DNA of 64,000 nucleotides from the NCBI GenBank assembly GCA_022562275.1, contig JADFPP010000003.1:20723-84722 (forward strand), written 5' to 3'. Positions 36,451-43,586 of the stretch are shown one piece after another. Numbering within the stretch: position 1 is the first letter of the stretch; each line of letters opens with the position of its first letter. The position numbers and the translations under genes were made by a program. Under the pieces are notes generated by a model, which was not told the origin of the DNA, made no database searches, and was given only the letters and a program-made list of their open reading frames with translations. Source of the DNA: Bacteroidota bacterium (lineage in GTDB: Bacteria > Bacteroidota > Ignavibacteria > Ignavibacteriales > Ignavibacteriaceae).

Positions 36451-36803
36451 ATTATTTTTCCCTATGGCGTTAATATAATTGTTTAATTTTTTCCCAATCA
36501 CATCGAGCGAATTTATAAAATTATTAAAATCATTATTAGAAATTAAATTTCTGTTGTTAGCTTTTGTAACCCAGGTTCTTGTTTCAAAGAGTGAACCTCT
36601 TGAGTAATAACAAAACTGTCTGTTCTCTTTATAAAAATATCTACCGAATCCCTCACTAAGATTTCAGCTATTGAGTCAGCAGACTTGACCAATTGTTTGC
36701 CAACTGTATCTTTTTCAAAATAATTCCATTTTGCTACTATATTCCATATTTTCTCCCCAAATTCTATAGATAACTGATAAACCTGCAATTCTTCTAAGTT
36801 CAT
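36448..36803 (-). pseudogene. S23-like four-helix-bundle protein gene with one frameshift
   Basis: The N-terminal 46 codons read EELQVYQLSIEFGEKIW, then VGKQLVKSADSIAE, typical of S23 rRNA-intervening-sequence four-helix-bundle proteins. The frame then goes wrong. Adding one A at the GAAATCTT run restores NLSEGFGRYFYKENRQFC, then YYSRGSLFETRTWV, then ending INAIGKNN and a stop at 36448-36450, giving a family-length 118 residues. As it stands the open frame ends at 36543 after 86 residues. Either a recent one-base deletion or an assembly error. Flanked by inverted AATGAC-type repeats; function of the family in this setting is unknown. Confidence 0.85.
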
Positions 36804-36842
36804 AATTATAGCTATTTAATATTTCAAAAAATGTTTTATAGA

Positions 36843-36960
36843 GGACTAATGACATAATGACAAGTAACTAAATAATTTCGCTCCACTTTTTATTTATTAA
36901 ATTATTAGAATAAAATCCTTTAAATGACAAATGACAAATGACTTAATGACTTAATGACTA
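36843..36960. repeat. right flank and tandem AATGAC repeats
   Basis: 36843-36870 mirrors the repeat at 36421-36450. A second run at 36922-36960 is a tandem array of ATGACAA and ATGACTTA units (AAATGACAAATGACAAATGA, then CTTAATGACTTAATGACTA). The stop codon of the citD-citE gene (36958-36960) is the last triplet of this array. Confidence 0.7.
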
Positions 36961-38175
36961 ATTATCGGCATACCAATTTCTATGTAACAAATTAACTTGA
37001 ATTGCCATCTCAATAGTTTTCTGTGCACGCTTAACAACCGGAGCATCAATCATTTTACTGCCGATGGATACTACACCCAAACCCTTTTTATCAGCTTCTT
37101 CAAATGTTATTACAATTTTTTTGGCTTTTTCAATTTCCTGCAAAGTTGGAGCAAAAGCTTCGTGCACAATTTTTACTTGTCGAGGATGGATACATCCTTT
37201 TCCCTCGAAACCTAATCCCTTTGCTTCGATAACACTTTCTCTCAAACCTTCCATATTTGTTATATCAGAATATACCGTATCAATGGGTTGAATACCCGCA
37301 GCACATGCTGCATTTATAACCATGCTTCGTGCATAAAAGCTTTCTTTTCCTTCTTCAGTTCTTTGTGTTCCGATATCGGCTGTATAATCTTCCAATCCGA
37401 TTGCGAGACTGCAAATATTTTTTGATGCTGAAGCAATTTCGTAAGAATTTATCACTCCCAGAGCACTCTCGATAATAGGCATTAAAAATATTTCTGTATT
37501 AATGTTTTTTATTTTCATTATCCTGGCAATTTCTTTGTCCACTCGTTTTACGTTATCGGCACTTTCACATTTTGGTATCAGTATTACGTGAACATTATGT
37601 GGTACGATATATTTTAAGTCATTCAATCCTTCCGGAAGCTGGTTTATTCTAACCATTCTTTCACTACCATAAAAATTTACTGACCGGAGTGCATTCCGTA
37701 CCACCAACTGTGCAGAATCTTTTTCATTTGGGGCAACACTATCTTCCAGATCTAATATTATACAGTCCGGTTTGTGTAATCCAGCGTTGATAAAATATTT
37801 AGGTTCATTTCCGGGCAGGTATAACCTGCTTCTTCTGAGTCTCTGTTTTGCAGATTTATATTGAGATTTTTTATTTATCGGTGATAAATATTCTTTTTTG
37901 ATCCCAGGAGAATTTCTTTTTAGCGCAGTCTCTATTCTTGCAGCTATTGTAAAGGGAAGTGCGCCATAATCCTCAATCTTAATCTTTGCATTTTTAATAT
38001 TAAAAAATCTGCACATATCAATAACCAATTCATGGATTGATTCACCATACATTGATTCAACCTTGCTTTTAAGATCAGTTTTTATTCCGCCCGAGTTTCT
38101 CAACACAAGTTCTATATAACAATCCGAGCGGACATTATCTCCTTTGTTACCTGCCGATGATTTTTTATTACTCAT
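36958..38175 (-). CDS. fused citrate lyase gamma (CitD) and beta (CitE) subunits
   Basis: 405 residues. Residues about 5-90 align with the CitD acyl-carrier subunit: SSAGNKGDNVRSDCYIELVL, then a helix with ESMYGESIHELVIDM and DYGALPFTIAARIETALKR. Ser-17 in VRSD is the best candidate for the 2'-(5''-triphosphoribosyl)-3'-dephospho-CoA prosthetic group. Residues about 112-400 are CitE, an HpcH/HpaI-type lyase: RSRLYLPGNEPKYF, DCIILDLEDSVAPNEKD, VRINQLPEG, MPIIESALGVIN, LAIGLEDYTADIG and GCIHPRQV. CitD and CitE are usually separate genes. Gap to citF holds an S23-like pseudogene. No citC/citX/citG (ligase and cofactor genes) are nearby. Confidence 0.88.
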   Translation of the reverse strand: MSNKKSSAGNKGDNVRSDCYIELVLRNSGGIKTDLKSKVESMYGESIHELVIDMCRFFNIKNAKIKIEDYGALPFTIAARIETALKRNSPGIKKEYLSPINKKSQYKSAKQRLRRSRLYLPGNEPKYFINAGLHKPDCIILDLEDSVAPNEKDSAQLVVRNALRSVNFYGSERMVRINQLPEGLNDLKYIVPHNVHVILIPKCESADNVKRVDKEIARIMKIKNINTEIFLMPIIESALGVINSYEIASASKNICSLAIGLEDYTADIGTQRTEEGKESFYARSMVINAACAAGIQPIDTVYSDITNMEGLRESVIEAKGLGFEGKGCIHPRQVKIVHEAFAPTLQEIEKAKKIVITFEEADKKGLGVVSIGSKMIDAPVVKRAQKTIEMAIQVNLLHRNWYADN

Positions 38176-38199
38176 ATATTTCTCACGTGCAAATTATTA

Positions 38200-38279
38200 G
38201 TCATTGCGAGGAGCAAAGTGACGAAGCAATCTTAATTAAATGGATTGCTTCTCCCGACTGAAGTCGGGATCGCAATGAC
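38200..38279. repeat. composite palindromic repeat
   Basis: GTCATTGCGA (38200-38209) pairs with TCGCAATGAC (38270-38279); AAGCAATC pairs with GATTGCTT; a nested hairpin CCCGACTGAAGTCGGG sits in the right half. Lies between prpD and the citD-citE fusion gene. Same architecture as 43587-43674. Confidence 0.9.
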
Positions 38280-38287
38280 AGAATGAA

Positions 38288-39721
38288 TTATACAATTAAT
38301 TTATTCATAAAATCTTTTATCGTCATTTCTTCACAATTAAATATCATTTCTTTAATCTGATAAATATTTTCGTCATTAAGCAATTCATTTGAGAGCGCAC
38401 TGAATTTATTATCCAGATCTTCCATAGTCATCGGCTCTCTCGGATCACCTTTTGGATACTCAAGATACTCAGAATATTCATTACCATCGATAGTTTTAAC
38501 AACAACATTTGAAGGCTGTTTTGCAGGAAACATTTTTTCAAATTCAAGAGATGGTTCCCCTTTTATTTTATCAATCACTTCCCAGATGCGTGGGTCTTTT
38601 AGTTTTTCATCACTGAATGACTGGGTTGTAATTTTATGATCAACCAAAGCTGCAGCGATGCAGTAGGGGAGTGAATGATCCGCTGTTTCTCTCGATTCAG
38701 GTCTGTATTTGTGCGGATCGAAAAGAATATCATAAGCTTGTGCCAATGTGGTTAAGGTTACAGATTCTATTTGATCATAGCTGATATTGTTTGTTGTTAC
38801 AACTTTTAATGTTGCCGATAGATGTGTGTGGGTTAATGCTTCTGTAGGGAATGCCTTCATACTGCATTCCATTATTTTATAACTTTCGCCTAATCCACCA
38901 AGCAAGGCATCAATATTCCAACTCCACTCGTTTAAGCCATCTCTTCCTTCCATTTGTACAGGTTTTACTTTTTGATCTTTAGTATCCCAGCCAAGGAAAG
39001 TATCCATAAGCCCTTCTTTACCTTCAAATACTGCCTCGGTTCCGCTAAATCCTTTTTGTGCTAAAAGTGCAGCAAACACTCCTGCCTGCACTGCCATCGG
39101 ATCAACTGTGTTTTTCATCATCGTTAACTTACCTGCAGTGGGGCAACCGATTGTGTGATTGTGGCATCCACTGATACCAATGGCATTAACCATTTGGTCT
39201 TCATTCAATCCTAATAATTTTCCTGCAACAATTGGCGATACAAACTGTGTAAGTGTAGCATGATGCCATTTGCGCTCACGCACACCCGGAGTTGCGAACA
39301 AACATAATCGCTGTTCAAATTCATAAGCAAGAACAATTGCCGTAATAACTTCTTTCATTGATGCACCGACAAGTTCTCCAATTGAGAATGCAGCAGGAAT
39401 AATATCCGATGGATGACAAGGGTCTTCTTTCCAATAGATATCATTAAAATCCAAAGCGCGTATCATTAATGAGTTGACAAGAGTTGCATTAACGGCAGGA
39501 AGTTTTTCACCAAATCCTATTATTGTTGATTCACTTTTTCCACCCATGTCTTTGTAAATATCTCTGATAATATTTACATCTTTAGTATGATAGCCTCCAA
39601 ACGCACAGCCGATTGAATCGTATAAAAATCTTTTAACTTCATGAACTACTTCTTCTGGTAAATCTTCATATTTAAGTTTAATTGCAAATTCTGCCATTTG
39701 CCGTGAGATTGATTTGCTCAT
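38288..39721 (-). CDS. MmgE/PrpD family protein (2-methylcitrate dehydratase/cis-aconitate decarboxylase-like)
   Basis: 477 residues covering the whole MmgE/PrpD fold (all-helical domain plus alpha/beta lid). Landmarks: RFLYDSIGCAFGGYHT, LVNSLMIRALDFNDIYWKEDPCHPSDIIPAA, LAYEFEQRLC, GISGCHNHTIGCPTAGKLTMMKN, FKAFPTEALTHTH-like SMKAFPTEALTHTHLS and DHSLPYCIAAALVD. The family includes methylcitrate dehydratase, cis-aconitate decarboxylase and iminodisuccinate epimerase, so the exact reaction is open. Its position beside citrate lyase and homoaconitase-like genes argues for a tricarboxylate substrate. A decayed copy of its 5' end occurs at 40330-40431. Confidence 0.9.
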   Translation of the reverse strand: MSKSISRQMAEFAIKLKYEDLPEEVVHEVKRFLYDSIGCAFGGYHTKDVNIIRDIYKDMGGKSESTIIGFGEKLPAVNATLVNSLMIRALDFNDIYWKEDPCHPSDIIPAAFSIGELVGASMKEVITAIVLAYEFEQRLCLFATPGVRERKWHHATLTQFVSPIVAGKLLGLNEDQMVNAIGISGCHNHTIGCPTAGKLTMMKNTVDPMAVQAGVFAALLAQKGFSGTEAVFEGKEGLMDTFLGWDTKDQKVKPVQMEGRDGLNEWSWNIDALLGGLGESYKIMECSMKAFPTEALTHTHLSATLKVVTTNNISYDQIESVTLTTLAQAYDILFDPHKYRPESRETADHSLPYCIAAALVDHKITTQSFSDEKLKDPRIWEVIDKIKGEPSLEFEKMFPAKQPSNVVVKTIDGNEYSEYLEYPKGDPREPMTMEDLDNKFSALSNELLNDENIYQIKEMIFNCEEMTIKDFMNKLIV

Positions 39722-39727
39722 AATTTT

Positions 39728-39761
39728 AATTGTTTAATTGTTTTATTGCTTAATTGTTATT
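39728..39761. promoter_or_regulatory. shared 34-bp AT-rich element upstream of prpD (copy 2)
   Basis: Begins AATTGTTTAATTGTTTTATT; gap-free match to 36360-36393 and 42958-42991. Ends 7 bp from the prpD ATG. See the first copy for interpretation. Confidence 0.45.
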
Positions 39762-39812
39762 TTATTTGGTTAAAATATGAATCCACAAATTTTAATTTTA
39801 TAACTATTGTTA

Positions 39813-40333
39813 TTAGTCTATGGTAAAACCTATCTTCTTTTTGGGAGAAACAGTCGGTGTAACTAGTTGATTTATCACTTGAATTATCTGAACAATTTGA
39901 TTGTCATGTTCTTTAAGCTTTGTTTCCAGCTCTTTCAATTTTTCTTCAACCTTTTTGTTAGTTGATATAATTTCTCTAAGTTTTACAAAAGCTCGCATTA
40001 TTAGAATGTTTACTTCAATCGCTCTTTCGCTATTCAATACAGATGAGAGCATTGCAACGCCTTGCTAAGTAAATGACATCGGATTAGCACCACCCAAGTA
40101 ACTTTTAGATGGTATCACATTTTGTGACTCCAATTGATCAATTTCCTTTTTGATTAGAACAAACATAAAATCGGATGGAAATCTTTTAATATTTCTTTTA
40201 ACAGCTTGTTTCAATGCGCATGTTTCAACTTTGTATAGAAATGCCAGGTCTCTATCCAGAATCACTTTCTGATTCCTGATAACAGAATTTTATTTATTGC
40301 ATTTTCTGTTGGTATTAATGATTTTGCTGTCAT
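39813..40333 (-). pseudogene. ORF6N-domain DNA-binding protein gene, broken twice
   Basis: Reads from the ATG at 40333 as TAKSLIPTENAINKILLSG, then needs a frame change to continue NSVIRNQKVILDRDLAFLYK, VETCALKQAVKRNIKRFP and SDFMFVLIKKE, the ORF6N/KilA-N-like domain. A TAG at 40065-40067 then replaces the Glu of the conserved FTEQGVAML block; the frame resumes at once with QGVAMLSSVLNSERAIEVN and a C-terminal coiled coil ending KKKIGFTID. So one frameshift near 40290 and one nonsense codon, both in otherwise well-preserved sequence. The family is linked to phages and mobile elements. The start overlaps a relic of the prpD 5' end. Confidence 0.88.
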
Positions 40334-40431
40334 AAGGAATTTGTAATTACGTTAGTTACTTCTTCTGGTACATCTTTATAATTAAGAATGATTACGAATT
40401 TTGCTATTTGGCCTAAGATTGATTTTTGCAT
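40330..40431 (-). pseudogene. relic of the 5' end of a prpD-like gene
   Basis: 33 codons reading MQKSILGQIAKFVIILNYKD then VPEEVTNVI, aligned to the intact neighbour's MSKSISRQMAEFAIKLKYED, LPEEVVHEV with 15 of 29 identities and clear DNA similarity. It ends in a TGA overlapping the ORF6N start. Everything after this point is missing, as if ORF6N had been inserted into one prpD copy or had duplicated the gene's first 90 bp when it arrived. Confidence 0.75.
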
Positions 40432-40451
40432 ACACGATCCTCAATAAGAAT

Positions 40452-40874
40452 TTAATGGAACGCTGATCTAACTGATCGAACGGATTTAAACTGATTTTTT
40501 ATAGATGTTCTCAAAAATCTTTCTTTTAAATTGAGGTTTTTTACCAAAGTTAAATAAAAACCAACTTCAATTTCAGTTGCTTTTAAATAATTTAGTAATT
40601 GTACTTCGTGTTCCTCTACTAATCCTTCAGCAGCTTTTAATTCAATAATAACTTTATTCTCGACAATTATATCTGTAAAGTATTCTCCAACATTGTATCC
40701 TTTAAATGAAACTGATATAGGTTTCTGTTTTTCGCAATTCAATCTGAGAGATTGTAATTCAATCATTAAAGCATTTTCGTATACTTTTTCCAAAAAGCCG
40801 TAGCCAGGTTCATTATATACATTATAATAAGCTTTTATAATTTTTTCTGTTAAACCTTGATGCAGATATTTCAA
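40452..40874 (-). CDS. GxxExxY protein (PD-(D/E)XK-like), C-terminus frameshifted
   Basis: 140 residues of the GxxExxY family: motif GYGFLEKVYENAL (G-X2-E-X2-Y), then FTDIIVENKVIIELKAAEGL with the D, E, K residues of a nuclease-like core and EHEVQLLNYLKAT. After GFYL the frame departs from the family; one extra A in TTTAACTTT would give NFGKKPQFKRKIFENIYK, then KSV and a stop at 40486, the usual ending. The actual tail SVRSVRSAFH comes from a flanking repeat. Imperfect inverted repeats lie at 40457-40498 and 40875-40916, so the gene looks like a small cassette. Biological role of the family is unknown. Confidence 0.8.
   Translation of the reverse strand: MKYLHQGLTEKIIKAYYNVYNEPGYGFLEKVYENALMIELQSLRLNCEKQKPISVSFKGYNVGEYFTDIIVENKVIIELKAAEGLVEEHEVQLLNYLKATEIEVGFYLTLVKNLNLKERFLRTSIKNQFKSVRSVRSAFH
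40457..40498. repeat. inverted repeat left of the GxxExxY gene
   Basis: Begins GGAACGCTGATCTAACTGAT. Its 42 bp match the reverse complement of 40875-40916 (AGAACACTGATTTAACAGAT...) at 30 positions, 30 of the first 40. Overlaps the end of the GxxExxY frame. Confidence 0.7.
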
Positions 40875-40916
40875 TTAATCAGTTCCCATCTGTTTAATCT
40901 GTTAAATCAGTGTTCT
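40875..40916. repeat. inverted repeat right of the GxxExxY gene
   Basis: On the minus strand begins AGAACACTGATTTAACAGAT. Pairs with 40457-40498. Its first bases supply the last codons of the homoaconitase-like gene, GAA CAC TGA (Glu-His-stop). Confidence 0.7.
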
Positions 40917-42922
40917 ATCGTGTTCTTCACCCAGTTCTCCAATCCACCGGCAATGATAATCTCCTGTGCGGCTTCGCCAACAGGATCAATGGAGTATTGC
41001 CTATCATCAAAAGTTATTGAAGAATTTCTAAAATCTATTCTTATTTTTTTATTTGTTTGAACTGTTAATTTTTCAGTTCCGAATTGTTTTTTCAAATCGT
41101 CGATGAGTTCCGGGCATTCAATTACCAAAAAACCGTTGTTAATTGCATTTCGTTTATATGTTTCGCTGAATGAACCGGCAATAATACAGGCAATGCCTTT
41201 ATACTTAAGTGATGTAGCGGCTTGCTCGCGGGAACTTCCAGTTCCAAAATTGAAACCACCGACAATGATGTCTCCCTTCTTTGCAATCTTACTAAATTCA
41301 GGATCGTAATTTTCCATAACAACTTCAGCTTGCTGTTCTGGAGTGAAGTCATCTATGTAAGTGTATTTGCCGGGGTAAATCCCATCTGTATTAAGATTAT
41401 CCTGATGACAGAATATCAAATCACCTTCAATCAGTTCAGGAAAACCATGAAGGATTTTTACCTTTGGTTTATCTGCAACAGATTTTGTGTTTACTTTAAT
41501 TTCACCTATAATAGATAGATTATCATTCTGCCAATCAAAACCTGCCTGTCCGGTAGGCAGGTCAATCTTACCGGAAACAGCAGATGCGGCAACAACGGCA
41601 GGGGAAGCCAAATATGCCTGGGCAGTTGGTGAACCCATTCTTCCTTTGAAGTTTCTGTTAGTTGCAGAAATTCCGACTTCGCCATCTTCGAGCAATCCCA
41701 CACCTAAACCAATACAAGGACCACATCCCGGTGGGAGCGGCTTAGCACCTGCATCGAGAAGTGATTGCCAATAACCCAGTCTTTCGCATTCAGTTTGTAC
41801 TTCACTTGATGCAGCAGCAATGTAAAACTCAACTCCATCAGCTACTTTTTTTCCGTTTATAATTTCCGCTGCTTCTTTTATATCTTCAACTCTGCTGTTT
41901 ACACAGGAAATGAGATATGCTTTATCTATTTTTATATTCTGCTCTTTTAACTCGGAAATTTTTGTCATAATCTTTACCGAGTTTGGTCCCGATACATAAG
42001 GGTCGATTGATGAGAGATCGATTATTATTTCTTTCGAATAAAAAGCATCTTCATCTGCTAAGATGATATTTTTTTCTATTTCGGAAATTCTTTCGTCATT
42101 TATTCTTGGATGTTTTCTGCCAATGGCATCCATACGGACATTTCCATCCTCATCAGAAGGAACACCTTCCAAACCTCTTTCTTCTATAAACGCCTTTCTT
42201 CGTTTCAACCAATCAAAAGTAACTTCATCAATAGGGAAGACGCCCGCAAGTGCACCCCATTCTGTGGTCATATTTGCGATTGTAAGTCTTTCATTAAGAG
42301 AAAGATGTTTAACACCTTCACCAACAAATTCAACTGAATGATTTAAAACTTCATCATTATTAAAATAACCGCACAAAGCGATAATCACATCCTTGCCGGT
42401 TATACCTTTATGCAAGCTGCCCACAAATTCTACTTTAGCAATCGGCGGGACTTTCCACCATGTTTTTCCTGTTGCCCAGATAGCTGCTGCATCCGTACGC
42501 ACGATGGGAGTTCCTAAACATCCCAAACCGCCGTACATATTGGAATGACTGTCAGACGCAACTACCATAGTACCCGGCCAGGCATAACCTTCTTCGCACA
42601 TAACCTGATGACCGATTCCTCTTCCGGCAGGATAAAAATCGGCGCCCATCTCATTTGAAAATGCTTCGATCTTTCTGTACTTCTCTAAATTTTTTTCACT
42701 TTTGTTTTGAATGTCGTGATCTAAGGTATGTACGACTTGCCTTGGATTAAAGAATTGTGTTGCTCCAATAGATTTAAATTTAGGAATAACCGCTCCGGTA
42801 TTATCATGCGTCATCACATAAGCCGGTTGTATCATAATATAATCACCGGAATGTATTTTATGATCAGGGGATAATCCCACAGCAAATTTTTGTGCTATTT
42901 TTTCTATTAATGTTTGAGGCAT
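40907..42922 (-). CDS. homoaconitase (Lys4-like)/aconitase family protein
   Basis: 671-residue [4Fe-4S] hydro-lyase with the catalytic and swivel domains in one chain. Motifs: VVASDSHSNMYGGLGCLGTP, IVRTDAAAIWATGKTWWKVP, NDEVLNHSVEFVG, TIANMTTEWGALAGVFP, cluster cysteines in LISCVNSR and PPGCGPCIGLG, then the swivel with DNLNTDGIYPGKYTYIDDF, GGFNFGTGSSREQAA and GSFSETYKRNAINNGF. By recall these blocks match fungal Lys4 homoaconitase better than AcnA, AcnB or LeuC; the substrate in this cluster may still be citrate. A palindromic 21-bp insert adds LPTGQAG before the swivel, and the final two codons come from a repeat. Confidence 0.85.
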   Translation of the reverse strand: MPQTLIEKIAQKFAVGLSPDHKIHSGDYIMIQPAYVMTHDNTGAVIPKFKSIGATQFFNPRQVVHTLDHDIQNKSEKNLEKYRKIEAFSNEMGADFYPAGRGIGHQVMCEEGYAWPGTMVVASDSHSNMYGGLGCLGTPIVRTDAAAIWATGKTWWKVPPIAKVEFVGSLHKGITGKDVIIALCGYFNNDEVLNHSVEFVGEGVKHLSLNERLTIANMTTEWGALAGVFPIDEVTFDWLKRRKAFIEERGLEGVPSDEDGNVRMDAIGRKHPRINDERISEIEKNIILADEDAFYSKEIIIDLSSIDPYVSGPNSVKIMTKISELKEQNIKIDKAYLISCVNSRVEDIKEAAEIINGKKVADGVEFYIAAASSEVQTECERLGYWQSLLDAGAKPLPPGCGPCIGLGVGLLEDGEVGISATNRNFKGRMGSPTAQAYLASPAVVAASAVSGKIDLPTGQAGFDWQNDNLSIIGEIKVNTKSVADKPKVKILHGFPELIEGDLIFCHQDNLNTDGIYPGKYTYIDDFTPEQQAEVVMENYDPEFSKIAKKGDIIVGGFNFGTGSSREQAATSLKYKGIACIIAGSFSETYKRNAINNGFLVIECPELIDDLKKQFGTEKLTVQTNKKIRIDFRNSSITFDDRQYSIDPVGEAAQEIIIAGGLENWVKNTIEH
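41541..41561. repeat. palindromic element inserted in frame in the homoaconitase gene
   Basis: 21 bp with arms CCTGCCT (41541-41547) and AGGCAGG (41555-41561) around GTCCGGT. On the coding strand it reads Leu-Pro-Thr-Gly-Gln-Ala-Gly, seven extra codons at the linker before the swivel domain. A related palindrome occurs intergenically at 25532-25551. Confidence 0.85.
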
Positions 42923-42957
42923 CTTATGCTCTAATTTATAAAAAAGTTATGGTTTAT

Positions 42958-42991
42958 AATTGTTTAATTGCTGTATTGTTCAATTGTTTTT
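42958..42991. promoter_or_regulatory. shared 34-bp AT-rich element upstream of the homoaconitase gene (copy 3)
   Basis: Begins AATTGTTTAATTGCTGTATT; matches 36360-36393 and 39728-39761 without gaps. Lies 35 bp upstream of the ATG at 42922. A second block with AACAATTTAACAATTA at 43015-43030 could fold back on it. Confidence 0.45.
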
Positions 42992-43028
42992 TGGAGAGTA
43001 GCAATAAAGCAATGCAACAATTTAACAA

Positions 43029-43562
43029 TTAATTTTTAAACGGTTCAAACGATACAAAATCTGCATGATGAACAATGATCGCTTCAACTGTTCTTTTTCC
43101 TAAATCTCCTTCTTTTGAATGGTATGCAATTATATGCTGAACCTCCGGCGGTAAACCAAAACGATCAGCTAGGGCAACACCGCTGAATGGATGCCTTAAT
43201 AATTTTCCTGCATTGCTTGTTGTTAGTTTACCATCAACTTTATCATATTCTAAAAGTTTTCCTACATCAATTAAAATTGCTCCGGCAATAAGTATATCCA
43301 TATTAATACTGATCTCATCACCAAAATTCTCTTTCATCTTTTTAGCAATATCCACCGAAAGTTGCACAACGGTTCTTTTGTGATTCATAAAAGTTACATT
43401 GCAATCTTTTATGAGCAGAGAGAATGGAATCACCTCAAGGTCTTCCACAGTTAGCACGCTGTTTTCAATCGCATACACCCAGCAATCGAGAACATTATTT
43501 CGCAGTTCTTCATCTTTTAACCAATTTATTTCTGGCCAGATTTTTAATACTTTATCGCGCAT
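43029..43562 (-). CDS. HD-domain-like protein with altered HD doublet
   Basis: 177 residues resembling HD/HDIG phosphohydrolases. His in FMNHKRTVVQLS, then AGAILIDVGKLLEY where the family normally has LLHDVGK: the His of the HD pair is Ile, while the Asp remains. Further His residues in LLRHPFSGVALA, IIAYHSKEGD and IIVHHADFVSFEP are kept. It may be a metal-binding protein with a changed or lost hydrolase activity. Co-directional and lying between the dehydrogenase and homoaconitase-like genes, so probably linked to tricarboxylate metabolism; substrate unknown. Confidence 0.75.
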   Translation of the reverse strand: MRDKVLKIWPEINWLKDEELRNNVLDCWVYAIENSVLTVEDLEVIPFSLLIKDCNVTFMNHKRTVVQLSVDIAKKMKENFGDEISINMDILIAGAILIDVGKLLEYDKVDGKLTTSNAGKLLRHPFSGVALADRFGLPPEVQHIIAYHSKEGDLGKRTVEAIIVHHADFVSFEPFKN

Positions 43563-43586
43563 TATACTATCCTTGAATTTGTTATT

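Noticed and set aside
36922..36960. Short tandem ATGAC array as a CRISPR array
   Set aside because: Units of 7-9 bp are contiguous without spacers; no cas genes nearby.
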